Below are positions 44,908-53,023 of a DNA stretch of 64,000 bases, piece after piece; the first letter of the stretch is position 1; the number at the start of each line of letters is the position of its first letter. The DNA lies in the NCBI GenBank assembly GCA_036504735.1, contig DASXUQ010000008.1:293447-357446 (forward strand), written 5' to 3'. The DNA comes from a bacterium. Lineage in GTDB: Bacteria > Electryoneota > RPQS01. Below the pieces are notes generated by a model, which had not been told where the DNA came from, made no database searches, and was given only the letters and a program-made list of their open reading frames with translations. The position numbers were made by a program, and so were the translations under genes.

Positions 44908-45750
44908 ATGAACCGAATTCTCATCACCGGGCATAAGGGGATGCTGGGACGCGAGCTGATGAAGGTCGCGGGGGCGCTGGGCAAGGACGCGCTGGGCGTG
45001 GATTTGCCGGAGTGCGACATCACCAGCCGCAAACAGGTGGAAGGCTGCATCCTCGATGCGCAGCCGGATCTGATTCTGCACGGCGCGGCCTTTACGGCGG
45101 TGGACCGCTGCGAAAGCGAGCCGGACATCGCGTATCTGGTGAACGCCACGGGGACGCAGAACGTGTGCCTGGCGGCACAGCGGCTGAATGTGCCCGTGAT
45201 GCATATTTCCACGGACTACATTTTCGACGGCACCAAGGATGCAACGTACGATGAATGGGATGCGGCGAATCCGCAGAGTGTGTACGGCAAATCCAAGTAC
45301 GCCGGCGAGTGGTTCGTGCGGGCGCTGTGCGCGAAGCACTTTATTGTGCGGGTGTCTTGGCTGTGCGGGCACGGGGGGGCGAACTTTGTAGAGACCATTC
45401 TGAAGCTGGCCGCAGAGCGCGACGAGCTGAAGGTGGTGAATGATCAGCACGGCAGCCCGACCTTTGTGAAGGACCTTGCGCCGGAACTGTTCCGGCTGAT
45501 GGAAAACGGCGCCTACGGCACGTATCATATCACCAATCGGGGTGAAACCACCTGGTATGAGTTCGCCCGGAAGATCGTGGAACTGGGCGGCGGCAAGGCG
45601 CGGGTGCTGCCCTGCAGCACGGAAGAGTTTCCCCGGCCTGCGCCGCGACCGAAGAATTCGAGGATGTCGCCACGGCTGTATGAAAATGCGATTGGAAACC
45701 GGATGCCCTCGTGGGAAGAGGGGTTGAAGAGGTATTTGAGCGAAAGATAG
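44908..45750 (+). CDS. rmlD: dTDP-4-dehydrorhamnose reductase
   Basis: The 280-residue protein is an extended SDR enzyme: MNRILITGHKGMLGRELMKV for NAD(P)H binding, HGAAFTAVDRCESEP, ISTDYIFDGTKD and the catalytic YGKSKYAGE (Tyr and Lys, about 128-132). It carries out the last step of dTDP-L-rhamnose synthesis. rmlA lies 9 kb upstream and rmlC 3 kb downstream on the same strand. Confidence 0.92.
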   Translation: MNRILITGHKGMLGRELMKVAGALGKDALGVDLPECDITSRKQVEGCILDAQPDLILHGAAFTAVDRCESEPDIAYLVNATGTQNVCLAAQRLNVPVMHISTDYIFDGTKDATYDEWDAANPQSVYGKSKYAGEWFVRALCAKHFIVRVSWLCGHGGANFVETILKLAAERDELKVVNDQHGSPTFVKDLAPELFRLMENGAYGTYHITNRGETTWYEFARKIVELGGGKARVLPCSTEEFPRPAPRPKNSRMSPRLYENAIGNRMPSWEEGLKRYLSER

Positions 45751-45762
45751 GGCTCTCTGATG

Positions 45763-45845
45763 TGGCGGGCGGATCTTAGATCCGCCCCTCCGACGGGGCG
45801 GCTGTGCCGTCCCACACTGGCGCGATGCATCGCGCGGCTACCAAA
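45763..45845. repeat. Two-palindrome repeat and partial dispersed repeat
   Basis: GGGCGGATCTTAGATCCGCCC and a GGGCGGCTGTGCCGTCCC element are followed by GCGCGATGCATCGCGCGGCT, the beginning of the 86-bp dispersed repeat. Confidence 0.65.
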
Positions 45846-45872
45846 TCAAAATCGCACTTTGTGATTGGGGCT

Positions 45873-46730
45873 ATGGAAAGTTTTCGCGACATACTGAAGG
45901 ATAAGGTTGCCGTGGTCACCGGCGCTTCACGGGGCGTGGGGAAGGGGATTGCGTGTGTGCTGGGGGAGGCGGGGGCGACGGTGTCTGTGACGGGGCGGAG
46001 CACGCGGTCCAAGGGGTCGACAGAAAATCTCGCGGGGACGGTGGAGGATACGGCTGAGGAAGTGAGCAAGCGGGGGGGCGAGGGGATTCCGGTGCTGCTG
46101 GACCACACCAGGGATGCCGAGGTGGAAGCGTTTTTCGAGCGCGTGTTCAGCGAGCAGGGGAAGCTTGATCTGCTGGTGAACAACGCGTGGGGCGGCTATG
46201 AACGCTATGACAGCGGCGGGTTTCAGAGTCCCTTTTGGGAGCAACCTTTTGCCGACCGGTGGAACGGGATGTTTATCTCCGGGGTGCGGGCGCATTTGCT
46301 GGCCGCGCGCTGTGCCGCGCCGATGATGCTCTCGCAGCGCGCGGGATTGATGATCAGCACGGTAGCATGGGATGAGGGGAAGTATCTGGGCAATCTTTAT
46401 TACGACGCGGCGAAGAGCGCGCTGGTGCGGATGATGTGGGGGATGTCGCGGGAGCTGTTTCCCTTTGGCGTGGCCTCCGTGGCGCTGGCTCCGGGTTTTG
46501 TGCGCACCGAGCGGGTGATGGCGGCGCATGCCGAGCAGCCGTTCGATTTGCGCCAGACCGAGTCTCCCGAATACGCGGGACGCGCGGTGGCGGCACTGGC
46601 GGCAGATCCGGACTATGTGCAGCAGACGGGCAAAGTGCTGTATGCGGGAGACCTGGCTAAGCATTACGAGTTCACAGATATTGATGGACGGTGGGTGCCG
46701 AAGTTTCGATTGCCGGAAGAATACGCGTGA
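45873..46730 (+). CDS. Short-chain dehydrogenase/reductase
   Basis: The ATG at 45873 gives 285 residues. The cofactor loop is VVTGASRGVGKGIAC, followed by LLVNNAWGGYERYD, the catalytic Ser in MISTVAWDEG and the YDAAKSAL motif (Tyr, Lys). It is a classical SDR; the C-terminal tail (YVQQTGKVLYAGDLAKHY) resembles plant DHRS1-like SDRs. Substrate unknown. Upstream frame extension is repeat sequence. GCTGAAA-type repeats begin at its stop. Confidence 0.85.
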   Translation: MESFRDILKDKVAVVTGASRGVGKGIACVLGEAGATVSVTGRSTRSKGSTENLAGTVEDTAEEVSKRGGEGIPVLLDHTRDAEVEAFFERVFSEQGKLDLLVNNAWGGYERYDSGGFQSPFWEQPFADRWNGMFISGVRAHLLAARCAAPMMLSQRAGLMISTVAWDEGKYLGNLYYDAAKSALVRMMWGMSRELFPFGVASVALAPGFVRTERVMAAHAEQPFDLRQTESPEYAGRAVAALAADPDYVQQTGKVLYAGDLAKHYEFTDIDGRWVPKFRLPEEYA

Positions 46731-46848
46731 AGAAAATGCTGAAAGGCTGAAATACTGAAAAGCTGAAAAGCAGACGGAAGACAACCTGACGGGCGCTATT
46801 TACTGATCCTATATATGTTATGCAGGTCGCTGTGCGCGGGGAGTAGTT

Positions 46849-47589
46849 ATGGACGTAAAGAAAGTGTTATCAGCAAAGAATGTCGCCGTGGGCAGCATTG
46901 TGACCGTGGCGGCGGTTCTTTCGAGTATTCAATCCATCAGAGACAATGTGGCAAAGCTGTGGCCGCATCAAACGGAAACAGCGGCTTTGCAGTGGAACAC
47001 CCTGGAGGATGACCGGGCCACAGGACGGTTGACACTGGACTTTTACTGGCCCGGGACCAAGGATGCGGATGCGCCGGTGGTGAGGAGTTCGCGGATTGAA
47101 GGGGCGCGGCGGGTTCCCGATAATGATTCGGTGGTGTTTGCGGTGGGCCAGAGATTGGGACGGGATAAGTGGCCCCTTGCCCTGCAACGCATGAGGAACG
47201 GAAAAGTCTGGCAGGACGTGAAGATTACGGTTCAGACCGACCGTGCGGGCGTTGCGCAGATTTACGTTCCGCAGGAAGAGGTGAGCAGCCCGCCGGAAGC
47301 GGCGGCTACTCCGCCGGAAAAGGCAACCCCGGGGAGGGTTCCGCAGCGGACGACGCCGGAGAAATCCTCACCGCCGCCTGTGCAGCCGGGGCGCAGAGAT
47401 ACGGTGATCGGTTCGGTTCAGAGCACCGTGGAGCAGGCGGCGCTCAAGAAGCTTCAGGAGATTCTGACCTCGGGCACGAAGCCGCAGAAAATTGTGGCGC
47501 TGGAGGCTTTTATTGCCAATCCGCACTACTCCGGAACCGCGGCGCAGAAGCAGGCGGAGCAGGAACTTGCCCAAATGCTGAAACGCTGA
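46849..47589 (+). CDS. Hypothetical membrane-anchored protein with Pro-rich linker
   Basis: The 246-residue protein has one N-terminal hydrophobic segment (about 11-28), a soluble region (TLEDDRATGRLTLDFYWPGT), a Pro/Ala-rich linker (about 142-187) and a C-terminal helical region (VEQAALKKLQEILTSGTKPQ). No family recognised. A GGGGAG site precedes the start. The last codons, MLKR and the stop, are encoded by a GCTGAAA-type periodic repeat, so the true C-terminus may have been changed by repeat growth. Confidence 0.6.
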   Translation: MDVKKVLSAKNVAVGSIVTVAAVLSSIQSIRDNVAKLWPHQTETAALQWNTLEDDRATGRLTLDFYWPGTKDADAPVVRSSRIEGARRVPDNDSVVFAVGQRLGRDKWPLALQRMRNGKVWQDVKITVQTDRAGVAQIYVPQEEVSSPPEAAATPPEKATPGRVPQRTTPEKSSPPPVQPGRRDTVIGSVQSTVEQAALKKLQEILTSGTKPQKIVALEAFIANPHYSGTAAQKQAEQELAQMLKR

Positions 47590-47617
47590 AATCCTGAAAG
47601 GAAGACGAGCGGGGTTT

Positions 47618-47968
47618 ATGATTCTTTTTGCCATCATCTCCCTGTTTCTGGGCCTCAGCGTGGTGGCCTTCGGCTTCATTTTGGAAGCGAAGGCGGGCGT
47701 GATGGTGGCCGGGTTGGTGGTGTCGGTGTACACATTGCTGGCCGGGCTGCGGATGGCGGCGGGTGGCCGTTCGAATGCCGCGCTGGTGGTTGGCGGGATC
47801 TGCGGCCTGATTCCGATTTGGGTGATTCCCTTCTTTCAGGGCACGGAGCAGTTCATCCACTTTCTGCCGGCGCTGATTGCATCGAGCGTGTTCCTGATTG
47901 CGGGGCTGGGAATTGGGTACGGGCAGGAGAGGAAGAAGAGGGGGAGGAAGCCAGTGGAACTCAGGTGA
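47618..47968 (+). CDS. Small multi-pass membrane protein, unknown
   Basis: The 116 residues hold four predicted helices (about 2-20, 27-46, 54-74, 83-103) and a basic tail (ERKKRGRKPVELR). No family recognised. It follows the preceding hypothetical gene by 28 bases and may be co-transcribed. A GCGCGGGGT...ACCCCGCGC hairpin (47993-48016) lies just downstream. Confidence 0.6.
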   Translation: MILFAIISLFLGLSVVAFGFILEAKAGVMVAGLVVSVYTLLAGLRMAAGGRSNAALVVGGICGLIPIWVIPFFQGTEQFIHFLPALIASSVFLIAGLGIGYGQERKKRGRKPVELR

Positions 47969-48116
47969 GCGTCAGACGCGATTCCCAATGGCGCGCGGGG
48001 TAAGGACACCCCGCGCGGCGAGGTTAGGCCATATGCGATTTCGCACAGAGATTTCTATAATCAAGGATTGTCCTGTTGATAGCATAGCCACCAGATCATA
48101 ACTTGGGAGGTGAATA

Positions 48117-48653
48117 ATGAGGTTGCTGCATTCGTTTTTTGCTGCCCTGCTGCTGCTTGCAGTCGTATGTTTTGCTGACGTCCAAGCGTCCGCTGCTGAT
48201 GGTGGAATTTTGTTGGTGCAAAGTCATCTGTTGACTCAAGGCTATTTACACGCTCCTGAGCAGTTGGATGGGCAGTATGGCCAAATTACCGATGACGCAT
48301 TGCGGCGTTATGCGAATGACAGATACTTCAACCTTGCCTCCAGCGATAGCTTTGCAGTACAGCTCTACTCTGAGGTTGCTCATGACAGCGCTGCTTTTGT
48401 GCAGCTCGAATCGAAGGGATATTCCAAGACACAAGTTACCGATTGGCTGGCCTACTACCGATCAAACAGGCTAATCGCTAATCCTAAATGGGTAAGAGTT
48501 CCGACCTCAGTTACAACACCTTCAAGCAGTCAATCTTCCCATATTGGCTCTGGGTCGTATTCCGGTGGAGGATCGGTGCACGTAAGAGGATATTATCGGA
48601 AAGACGGCACGTACGTGCGGCCTCACACTCGGAGTAGACCGAGGCACCACTAG
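48117..48653 (+). CDS. Secreted hypothetical protein with GYYRKDGTYV tail
   Basis: A strong GGGAGGTGA site precedes the ATG. The 178 residues begin with a signal peptide (LHSFFAALLLLAVVCFADVQASA), continue with a small domain (LLTQGYLHAPEQLDGQYGQI, reminiscent of peptidoglycan-binding repeats), then a Ser-rich linker and the ending VRGYYRKDGTYVRPHTRS. That ending is common at the C-terminus of small secreted proteins of many bacteria. The gene is AT-richer than its neighbours, consistent with transfer. Function unknown. Confidence 0.65.
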   Translation: MRLLHSFFAALLLLAVVCFADVQASAADGGILLVQSHLLTQGYLHAPEQLDGQYGQITDDALRRYANDRYFNLASSDSFAVQLYSEVAHDSAAFVQLESKGYSKTQVTDWLAYYRSNRLIANPKWVRVPTSVTTPSSSQSSHIGSGSYSGGGSVHVRGYYRKDGTYVRPHTRSRPRHH

Positions 48654-48706
48654 TTCCGAAATATGTTTATGGAGTTCAATTTCAGCAAGAGTAACCTGGA
48701 ACTTTA

Positions 48707-49162
48707 ATGATCCACGACGTCATCACGCACAAGTTGCGGCTGATTCCCGATGAACGGGGGCGGCTGCTCGAGATCCTCCGCACGGATGATCCGCATTATC
48801 TGCCCATCGCACAGGTGTATATGACCACCAACTATCCGGGTGTGGTCAAGGCCTGGCATTTCCACAAAAACCAGAACGACCAGATGACCTGCGTGAAGGG
48901 CATGGTCAAGGTGGTGCTGTACGACGCGCGCGACGACTCGCCCACCAAGGGCGAAGTCAACGAGTTTTTTGTGGGCGAGCACAACCCGATGCTGATCCGC
49001 ATTCCCAAGGGCGTCTATCACGGCTGGAAGTGCGTGTCCGAAGGCGAATCGGTGGTGGTCAACTGCCCCGACCAGCTCTACGATTACAAGAATCCCGACG
49101 AGCACCGCGCCGCCTACGACGATCCGAAGATTCCGTACAATTGGGACATTGTTTACAAATGA
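48707..49162 (+). CDS. rmlC: dTDP-4-dehydrorhamnose 3,5-epimerase-like protein
   Basis: The 151-residue cupin has RmlC features: LIPDERGRLLEILRTDDP, the catalytic-base segment VVKAWHFHKNQNDQMTCVKG with His near residue 51, and IPKGVYHGWKCVSE near 105. It is shorter than the classic 180-residue RmlC, but its context with rmlA, D and B supports the same job. The stop codon is part of an AAATGAAAAAC repeat that pairs with a T-rich copy downstream (49163-49245) as an imperfect hairpin. Confidence 0.85.
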   Translation: MIHDVITHKLRLIPDERGRLLEILRTDDPHYLPIAQVYMTTNYPGVVKAWHFHKNQNDQMTCVKGMVKVVLYDARDDSPTKGEVNEFFVGEHNPMLIRIPKGVYHGWKCVSEGESVVVNCPDQLYDYKNPDEHRAAYDDPKIPYNWDIVYK

Positions 49163-49245
49163 AAAACTAAAAATGAAAAACAAAAAAGCGGAGATCCGCG
49201 GAGGTTTCTTTTTGGTTTTTCATTTCTGATTTCTGATTTTCAGCC

Positions 49246-49830
49246 ATGTCAGACCCTGACCCTTATCCATCGCCGAATAACGGCGGCCTGTCCAACAATG
49301 ACATTGAGCGGCGCACCTGGGAATGGTTTTCCAGCGCCGTGGAGGTGATCTTTGGCCCGGCCTATTATCATGTGCTCAATCATGATGTGGGCGATCTCTG
49401 GCCGGATGTGATCGCGCTGCGGGCGCATGACCGGGTCGGGTTCGAGATCACGTCTCCACTGCGGCCTGAGGATGTGGTGAAGAAGCACAGCTCCAGCGCG
49501 GCGGATGACGAGGCGGAGATGCCGGTGCAGCGGCAGCTTGAAAAGCGGGTGATCGAGGCGCTCAAACGCAAGATCAAGAAGTACGGCAACCGCAAGATGC
49601 AGTTGCCGCTGGCGCTGCTGATCACGCTGGCGCATCCCTCGACGATGAAGTTCTTCTCCCACACGGATCTTGAGCACCTGTCGCAGGTGGTGAAGAGCGT
49701 CCTCGGCCATCTGCTGCACCAGCCGATCGACGCCGTGTATTTAGTCGGTCCCGGCGAGCGGGCGCATCTTTTGTGGCGGCGGCGCGGCGCGCAATGGAAG
49801 AAATTGTTTCCGGAATTGGAGCAGGGGTGA
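49246..49830 (+). CDS. Hypothetical protein, possible nuclease-fold
   Basis: The 194 residues include DLWPDVIALRAHDRVGFEIT (about 45-64), which resembles the core of PD-(D/E)XK nucleases except that Thr stands where Lys is expected. A basic helix region (EKRVIEALKRKIKKYGNRKM) follows. No family recognised. It lies directly upstream of a restriction-modification pair and could be an accessory gene of it. The stop TGA lies within a GCAGGGGTGACCCCTGC palindrome. Confidence 0.55.
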   Translation: MSDPDPYPSPNNGGLSNNDIERRTWEWFSSAVEVIFGPAYYHVLNHDVGDLWPDVIALRAHDRVGFEITSPLRPEDVVKKHSSSAADDEAEMPVQRQLEKRVIEALKRKIKKYGNRKMQLPLALLITLAHPSTMKFFSHTDLEHLSQVVKSVLGHLLHQPIDAVYLVGPGERAHLLWRRRGAQWKKLFPELEQG

Positions 49831-49890
49831 CCCCTGCACCCGGGGCCGATCACGCTGAGGCGTGATCGGGGGACAGCGCTGCGCGCAGCC
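49821..49890. repeat. Stop-carrying palindromic repeat
   Basis: GCAGGGGTGACCCCTGC (49821-49837) is followed by GATCACGCTGAGGCGTGATC and a GGGGGACAGCGCTGCGCGC element. The unit has the same order as those after rmlB and at 33644. Confidence 0.7.
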
Positions 49891-49893
49891 CAA

Positions 49894-51243
49894 ATGCACG
49901 AGGAGGACATTTGTATCGAAATTGGAAGTGAGAAGATGAAGATGCATCATCGTATTGTTGTCGGAGATTCGCGGCGTATGTCGGCCGTGGCGGACGCATC
50001 CGTGCAGCTTGTCATCACGTCTCCGCCGTACTGGCAGCTCAAGGACTACGGCGCGGACGGGCAGATCGGGTTCGACGACAGCTATGAGGCCTACATCAAC
50101 AACCTGAATCTTGTCTGGCAGGAGTGTGAACGTGTACTGAGTCCGGGCTGCCGGTTGTGTATTAACATCGGTGACCAGTTCGCGCGGTCGGTGTATTATG
50201 GCCGCTACAAGGTGATTCCCATTCGCACGGAGATCATCCGCTTCTGTGAGACTATTGGCTTGGATTACATGGGGGCTGTGATCTGGCAGAAAGTCACAAC
50301 GACGAACACCACCGGCGGCGCGACCATCATGGGATCCTTTCCGTATCCGCGCAACGGCATTCTGAAATTAGATTACGAATTCATTCTCATTTTCAAGAAG
50401 CTCGGCGAGGCTCCGCGTCCGGATCCGCGTGTGCGGGACGAGGCGAAGATGACCACAGAAGAGTGGAACACCTACTTTGCCGGGCACTGGAATTTTCCCG
50501 GCGAGCGGCAAGAGGGACATATTGCGCGCTTTCCCGTGGAACTGCCGCATCGTTTGATTCGCATGTTTTCCTTTCCCGGTGAGACCGTGCTGGATCCTTT
50601 CACCGGAAGCGGCACGACCAATATTGCGGCAGCGCGATTGAACCGCAGCTCAATGGGGTACGAAATCAATCCGGAATTTGCCGCACTGGCAGCGCAGCGG
50701 TTGGAGGGCGAGAAGAGTTTGGTTTCGAATTGCGCGGCGAGCACAACTCATGAACCATCGCTAACCACCGAAGACATCCGCTCGCTGCATTTGCGCCTTC
50801 CCTATCTGTTTGAAGACAAAGTCAAAATTGCGAGGAAGACGGATCCGAGGCAACTGCTGTTCGGGAGTAAGATTACGGGGAAGGAGACCAACGGCCGACA
50901 GGATTTTCGCGTGGCGCGGATCATTTCTGCGAATCAAATCGAGATTGAAGGCGGGCAAGTGGTGCGGCTGCTCGGTGTGTCACCGTTCGCGGCGCGCAAA
51001 GATGACGCGGTCGAGTTCTTGCGGACGTTGTTCCAGGGTCAGCGCGTGTCTCTCAAATTCGATAAGGACAAGTATGATGGCGAGGGGCGACTGTTGGCTT
51101 ATGTGTATCTGCCCAACAAGACTTTTGTTAACGGGCATCTGTTGAAACAGGGATTGGCGAAATTGGATACCTCTTTAGAGTTTTCGAAGCGCGAGGCTCT
51201 GAAACAGTACATTGAGAAAGGACGCGCAATTCGTGCAGATTAA
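49894..51243 (+). CDS. DNA methyltransferase fused to a staphylococcal nuclease-like domain
   Basis: The 449 residues begin with a beta-class DNA methyltransferase: motif IV TSPPYW (42-47), typical of N4-cytosine or N6-adenine enzymes, and motif I DPFTGSGTT (234-242). Residues 337-449 look like a staphylococcal nuclease fold: VVRLLGV with Arg358, FQGQRVSLKFD, DGEGRLLAYVYL with Arg399 and NGHLLKQGLAKLD. The Asp40 and Glu43 equivalents are missing (SPFA instead of DTPE), so cleavage is unlikely and DNA or protein binding more so. A MjaI-like endonuclease gene overlaps its end. A start at 49936 is possible, which has a better ribosome site. Confidence 0.85.
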   Translation: MHEEDICIEIGSEKMKMHHRIVVGDSRRMSAVADASVQLVITSPPYWQLKDYGADGQIGFDDSYEAYINNLNLVWQECERVLSPGCRLCINIGDQFARSVYYGRYKVIPIRTEIIRFCETIGLDYMGAVIWQKVTTTNTTGGATIMGSFPYPRNGILKLDYEFILIFKKLGEAPRPDPRVRDEAKMTTEEWNTYFAGHWNFPGERQEGHIARFPVELPHRLIRMFSFPGETVLDPFTGSGTTNIAAARLNRSSMGYEINPEFAALAAQRLEGEKSLVSNCAASTTHEPSLTTEDIRSLHLRLPYLFEDKVKIARKTDPRQLLFGSKITGKETNGRQDFRVARIISANQIEIEGGQVVRLLGVSPFAARKDDAVEFLRTLFQGQRVSLKFDKDKYDGEGRLLAYVYLPNKTFVNGHLLKQGLAKLDTSLEFSKREALKQYIEKGRAIRAD

Positions 51244-51826
51244 GCTTTCGTCGGATCGGATTCGAGCATTGTTGGATGCCGATCCATTGCAACTTCCCCC
51301 GTACACCAGTCAACTGCTAAACCTTGCAAATCAAAATGCTCAAGGTACCCGGCCACGAGTCGTGGGCCAAATGAGCGAACTCATTCAGGAATTCGACGGC
51401 AAGACTCTGCAGGAATGGGAGGCATGGTACCTTGGCCGCTACGCGGACCGGTTGACGGTAGCCAAGGATCGTATCAAGGCGATGGTGACTAAGTTGCAGG
51501 CAGCCATCTTGGCAATAGATGATCAGATGATTGATGACTGGCTCCGGGATCTGGTTATCGTAAAGACTTTCGTTGGGCTGAGATTTCAGGAGGCGATTCT
51601 CGCGGAAGTGTCCCGCTCTGTTGATGGAGGTTATCGCCTGTCTGAGCCTTCCGAGGAAGCGCGCGGTATAGACGGCTTTATTAATGGAGTCCCCGTCTCC
51701 ATTAAGCCCGTCACGTACAAAGTGAAAAGTCAACTTGCAGAGTCTTTGCAAGGCTGCCTGATATATTACGAGAAAATTGATAACGATCTCCGTGTGGAGT
51801 TCAACGAAAAAGACCTTAAACCATGA
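51233..51826 (+). CDS. Type II restriction endonuclease, MjaI family
   Basis: The GTG at 51233, with AAAGGA ten bases ahead, gives 197 residues (MQIKLSSDRIRALL); a TTG at 51212 is the longer option. The family marks are LPPYTSQLLNLANQNAQGTR, RVVGQMSELIQEF, TFVGLRFQEAIL and GIDGFINGVPVSIKP (probable catalytic Asp and Lys). MjaI cuts CTAG, and this enzyme may share that specificity. It overlaps the methyltransferase by 11 bases and forms a complete R-M pair with it. The stop overlaps an ATG that starts a relic of rmlB. Confidence 0.87.
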   Translation: MQIKLSSDRIRALLDADPLQLPPYTSQLLNLANQNAQGTRPRVVGQMSELIQEFDGKTLQEWEAWYLGRYADRLTVAKDRIKAMVTKLQAAILAIDDQMIDDWLRDLVIVKTFVGLRFQEAILAEVSRSVDGGYRLSEPSEEARGIDGFINGVPVSIKPVTYKVKSQLAESLQGCLIYYEKIDNDLRVEFNEKDLKP

Positions 51827-51867
51827 ACCGTTTACTTGTCACCGGAGGGGCTAGGTTTTTCGGATAG
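51823..51867 (+). pseudogene. Relic of the rmlB 5' end
   Basis: The frame encodes MNRLLVTGGARFFG and then a stop. The intact rmlB at 53024 begins MNRLLVTGGAGFIG; 36 of the first 41 bases match. The similarity ends there. The relic overlaps the endonuclease stop in an ATGA arrangement, so the R-M pair once ran directly into an rmlB-like gene, now displaced by the YhcG gene. Confidence 0.75.
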
Positions 51868-51911
51868 GATGACGGGGTTTGCGGCAGGTCTCAAGTGGCG
51901 GGAGGTGACGA

Positions 51912-52997
51912 ATGAAGGCCGGGGCGAAGGTTAAAGTTGAGGTGCCGAAGCCAGTGCAGCAGCCTGCTGCGCAATTGCCGACGCTGCCTCAGGGCTACGC
52001 GGAGTTCGTGACCGAACTGAAGGCGGAAATCCGGTCAGCGCAGGTGCGCGCGGCGTTGTCTGTTAACCGCGAACTGGTGCTGTTGTACTGGAATGTGGGA
52101 AGGCAGATTATCAATCATCAGGAGCGTGAAGGATGGGGCGCAAAGGTGATAGACCGACTGTCCCATGATTTGCAACTTACGTTCCCTGAGATGAAAGGGT
52201 TCTCTGTCCGTAATATCAAGTATATGCAGAAAATAGCTTTTGCGTATCGCGATCTCGAATTTGTGCAACAAGTTGTTGCACAAATTCCTTGGGGGCATAA
52301 CGTTTTCGTACTGGACCTTGTGCATGATTCCGCCGAGCGCGAATGGTACATCCGTGAAACGATTGAGCATGGTTGGAGTCGCAATGTGCTTGTGCATCAG
52401 ATCGAAAGCGGCCTCTATCATCGCAAAGGCAAAACACTAACGAATTTCGAACACACTCTGCCGTCGCCGCAATCCGAACTGGCACAGCAGATTCTCAAAG
52501 ATCCCTACAACTTCGACTTTCTGAGCTTGGGCGAAGATGTCAAAGAGCGTGATCTGCATCGCGGTTTGCTGGCACACTTGCGTGAATTCCTGCTGGAACT
52601 GGGCGTCGGCTTTTCTTTCGTGGGCAGCGAATACCATCTCGAAGTGGATGGTGAGGATTACCACCTTGATCTGCTGTTCTACCATCTTCGGCTCCGCTGC
52701 TTTGTGGTGATCGAACTCAAGGTTGGAAAGTTCAAGCCCGAATACACGGGCAAGATGAATTTCTATCTGTCCGCAGTGGATGATCTTCTGCGGCACGAGA
52801 CGGATCATCCGACCGTCGGCCTGATTCTGTGCAAGGATCGCAGCCGGGTGATTGTCGAGTACAGCCTGCGCGATTCCAGCAGACCGATGGGCGTGGCGGC
52901 CTACCGGTTTACGCAGAGCCTGCCCGCCACGCTGCAGGACAATTTACCCACAGTTGAAGAACTCCAAGCCGAACTCTCCGGCGAGACCAAATCATAA
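51912..52997 (+). CDS. yhcG: YhcG/DUF1016-family PD-(D/E)XK nuclease
   Basis: The 361-residue protein has the N-terminal DUF1016 domain (RAALSVNRELVLLYWNVGRQ near 45-64) and the C-terminal nuclease domain with core residues in YHLDLLFYHLRLRCFVVIEL followed by KVGKFKPEY (Asp, Glu and Lys). A GGGAGGTGA site precedes the start. YhcG proteins often accompany restriction systems and mobile elements; the cellular role is unsettled. It lies between the rmlB relic and intact rmlB, so it arrived as an insertion. Confidence 0.87.
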   Translation: MKAGAKVKVEVPKPVQQPAAQLPTLPQGYAEFVTELKAEIRSAQVRAALSVNRELVLLYWNVGRQIINHQEREGWGAKVIDRLSHDLQLTFPEMKGFSVRNIKYMQKIAFAYRDLEFVQQVVAQIPWGHNVFVLDLVHDSAEREWYIRETIEHGWSRNVLVHQIESGLYHRKGKTLTNFEHTLPSPQSELAQQILKDPYNFDFLSLGEDVKERDLHRGLLAHLREFLLELGVGFSFVGSEYHLEVDGEDYHLDLLFYHLRLRCFVVIELKVGKFKPEYTGKMNFYLSAVDDLLRHETDHPTVGLILCKDRSRVIVEYSLRDSSRPMGVAAYRFTQSLPATLQDNLPTVEELQAELSGETKS

Positions 52998-53023
52998 GCA
53001 ACCTCCATTCACACCTAAAGAAC

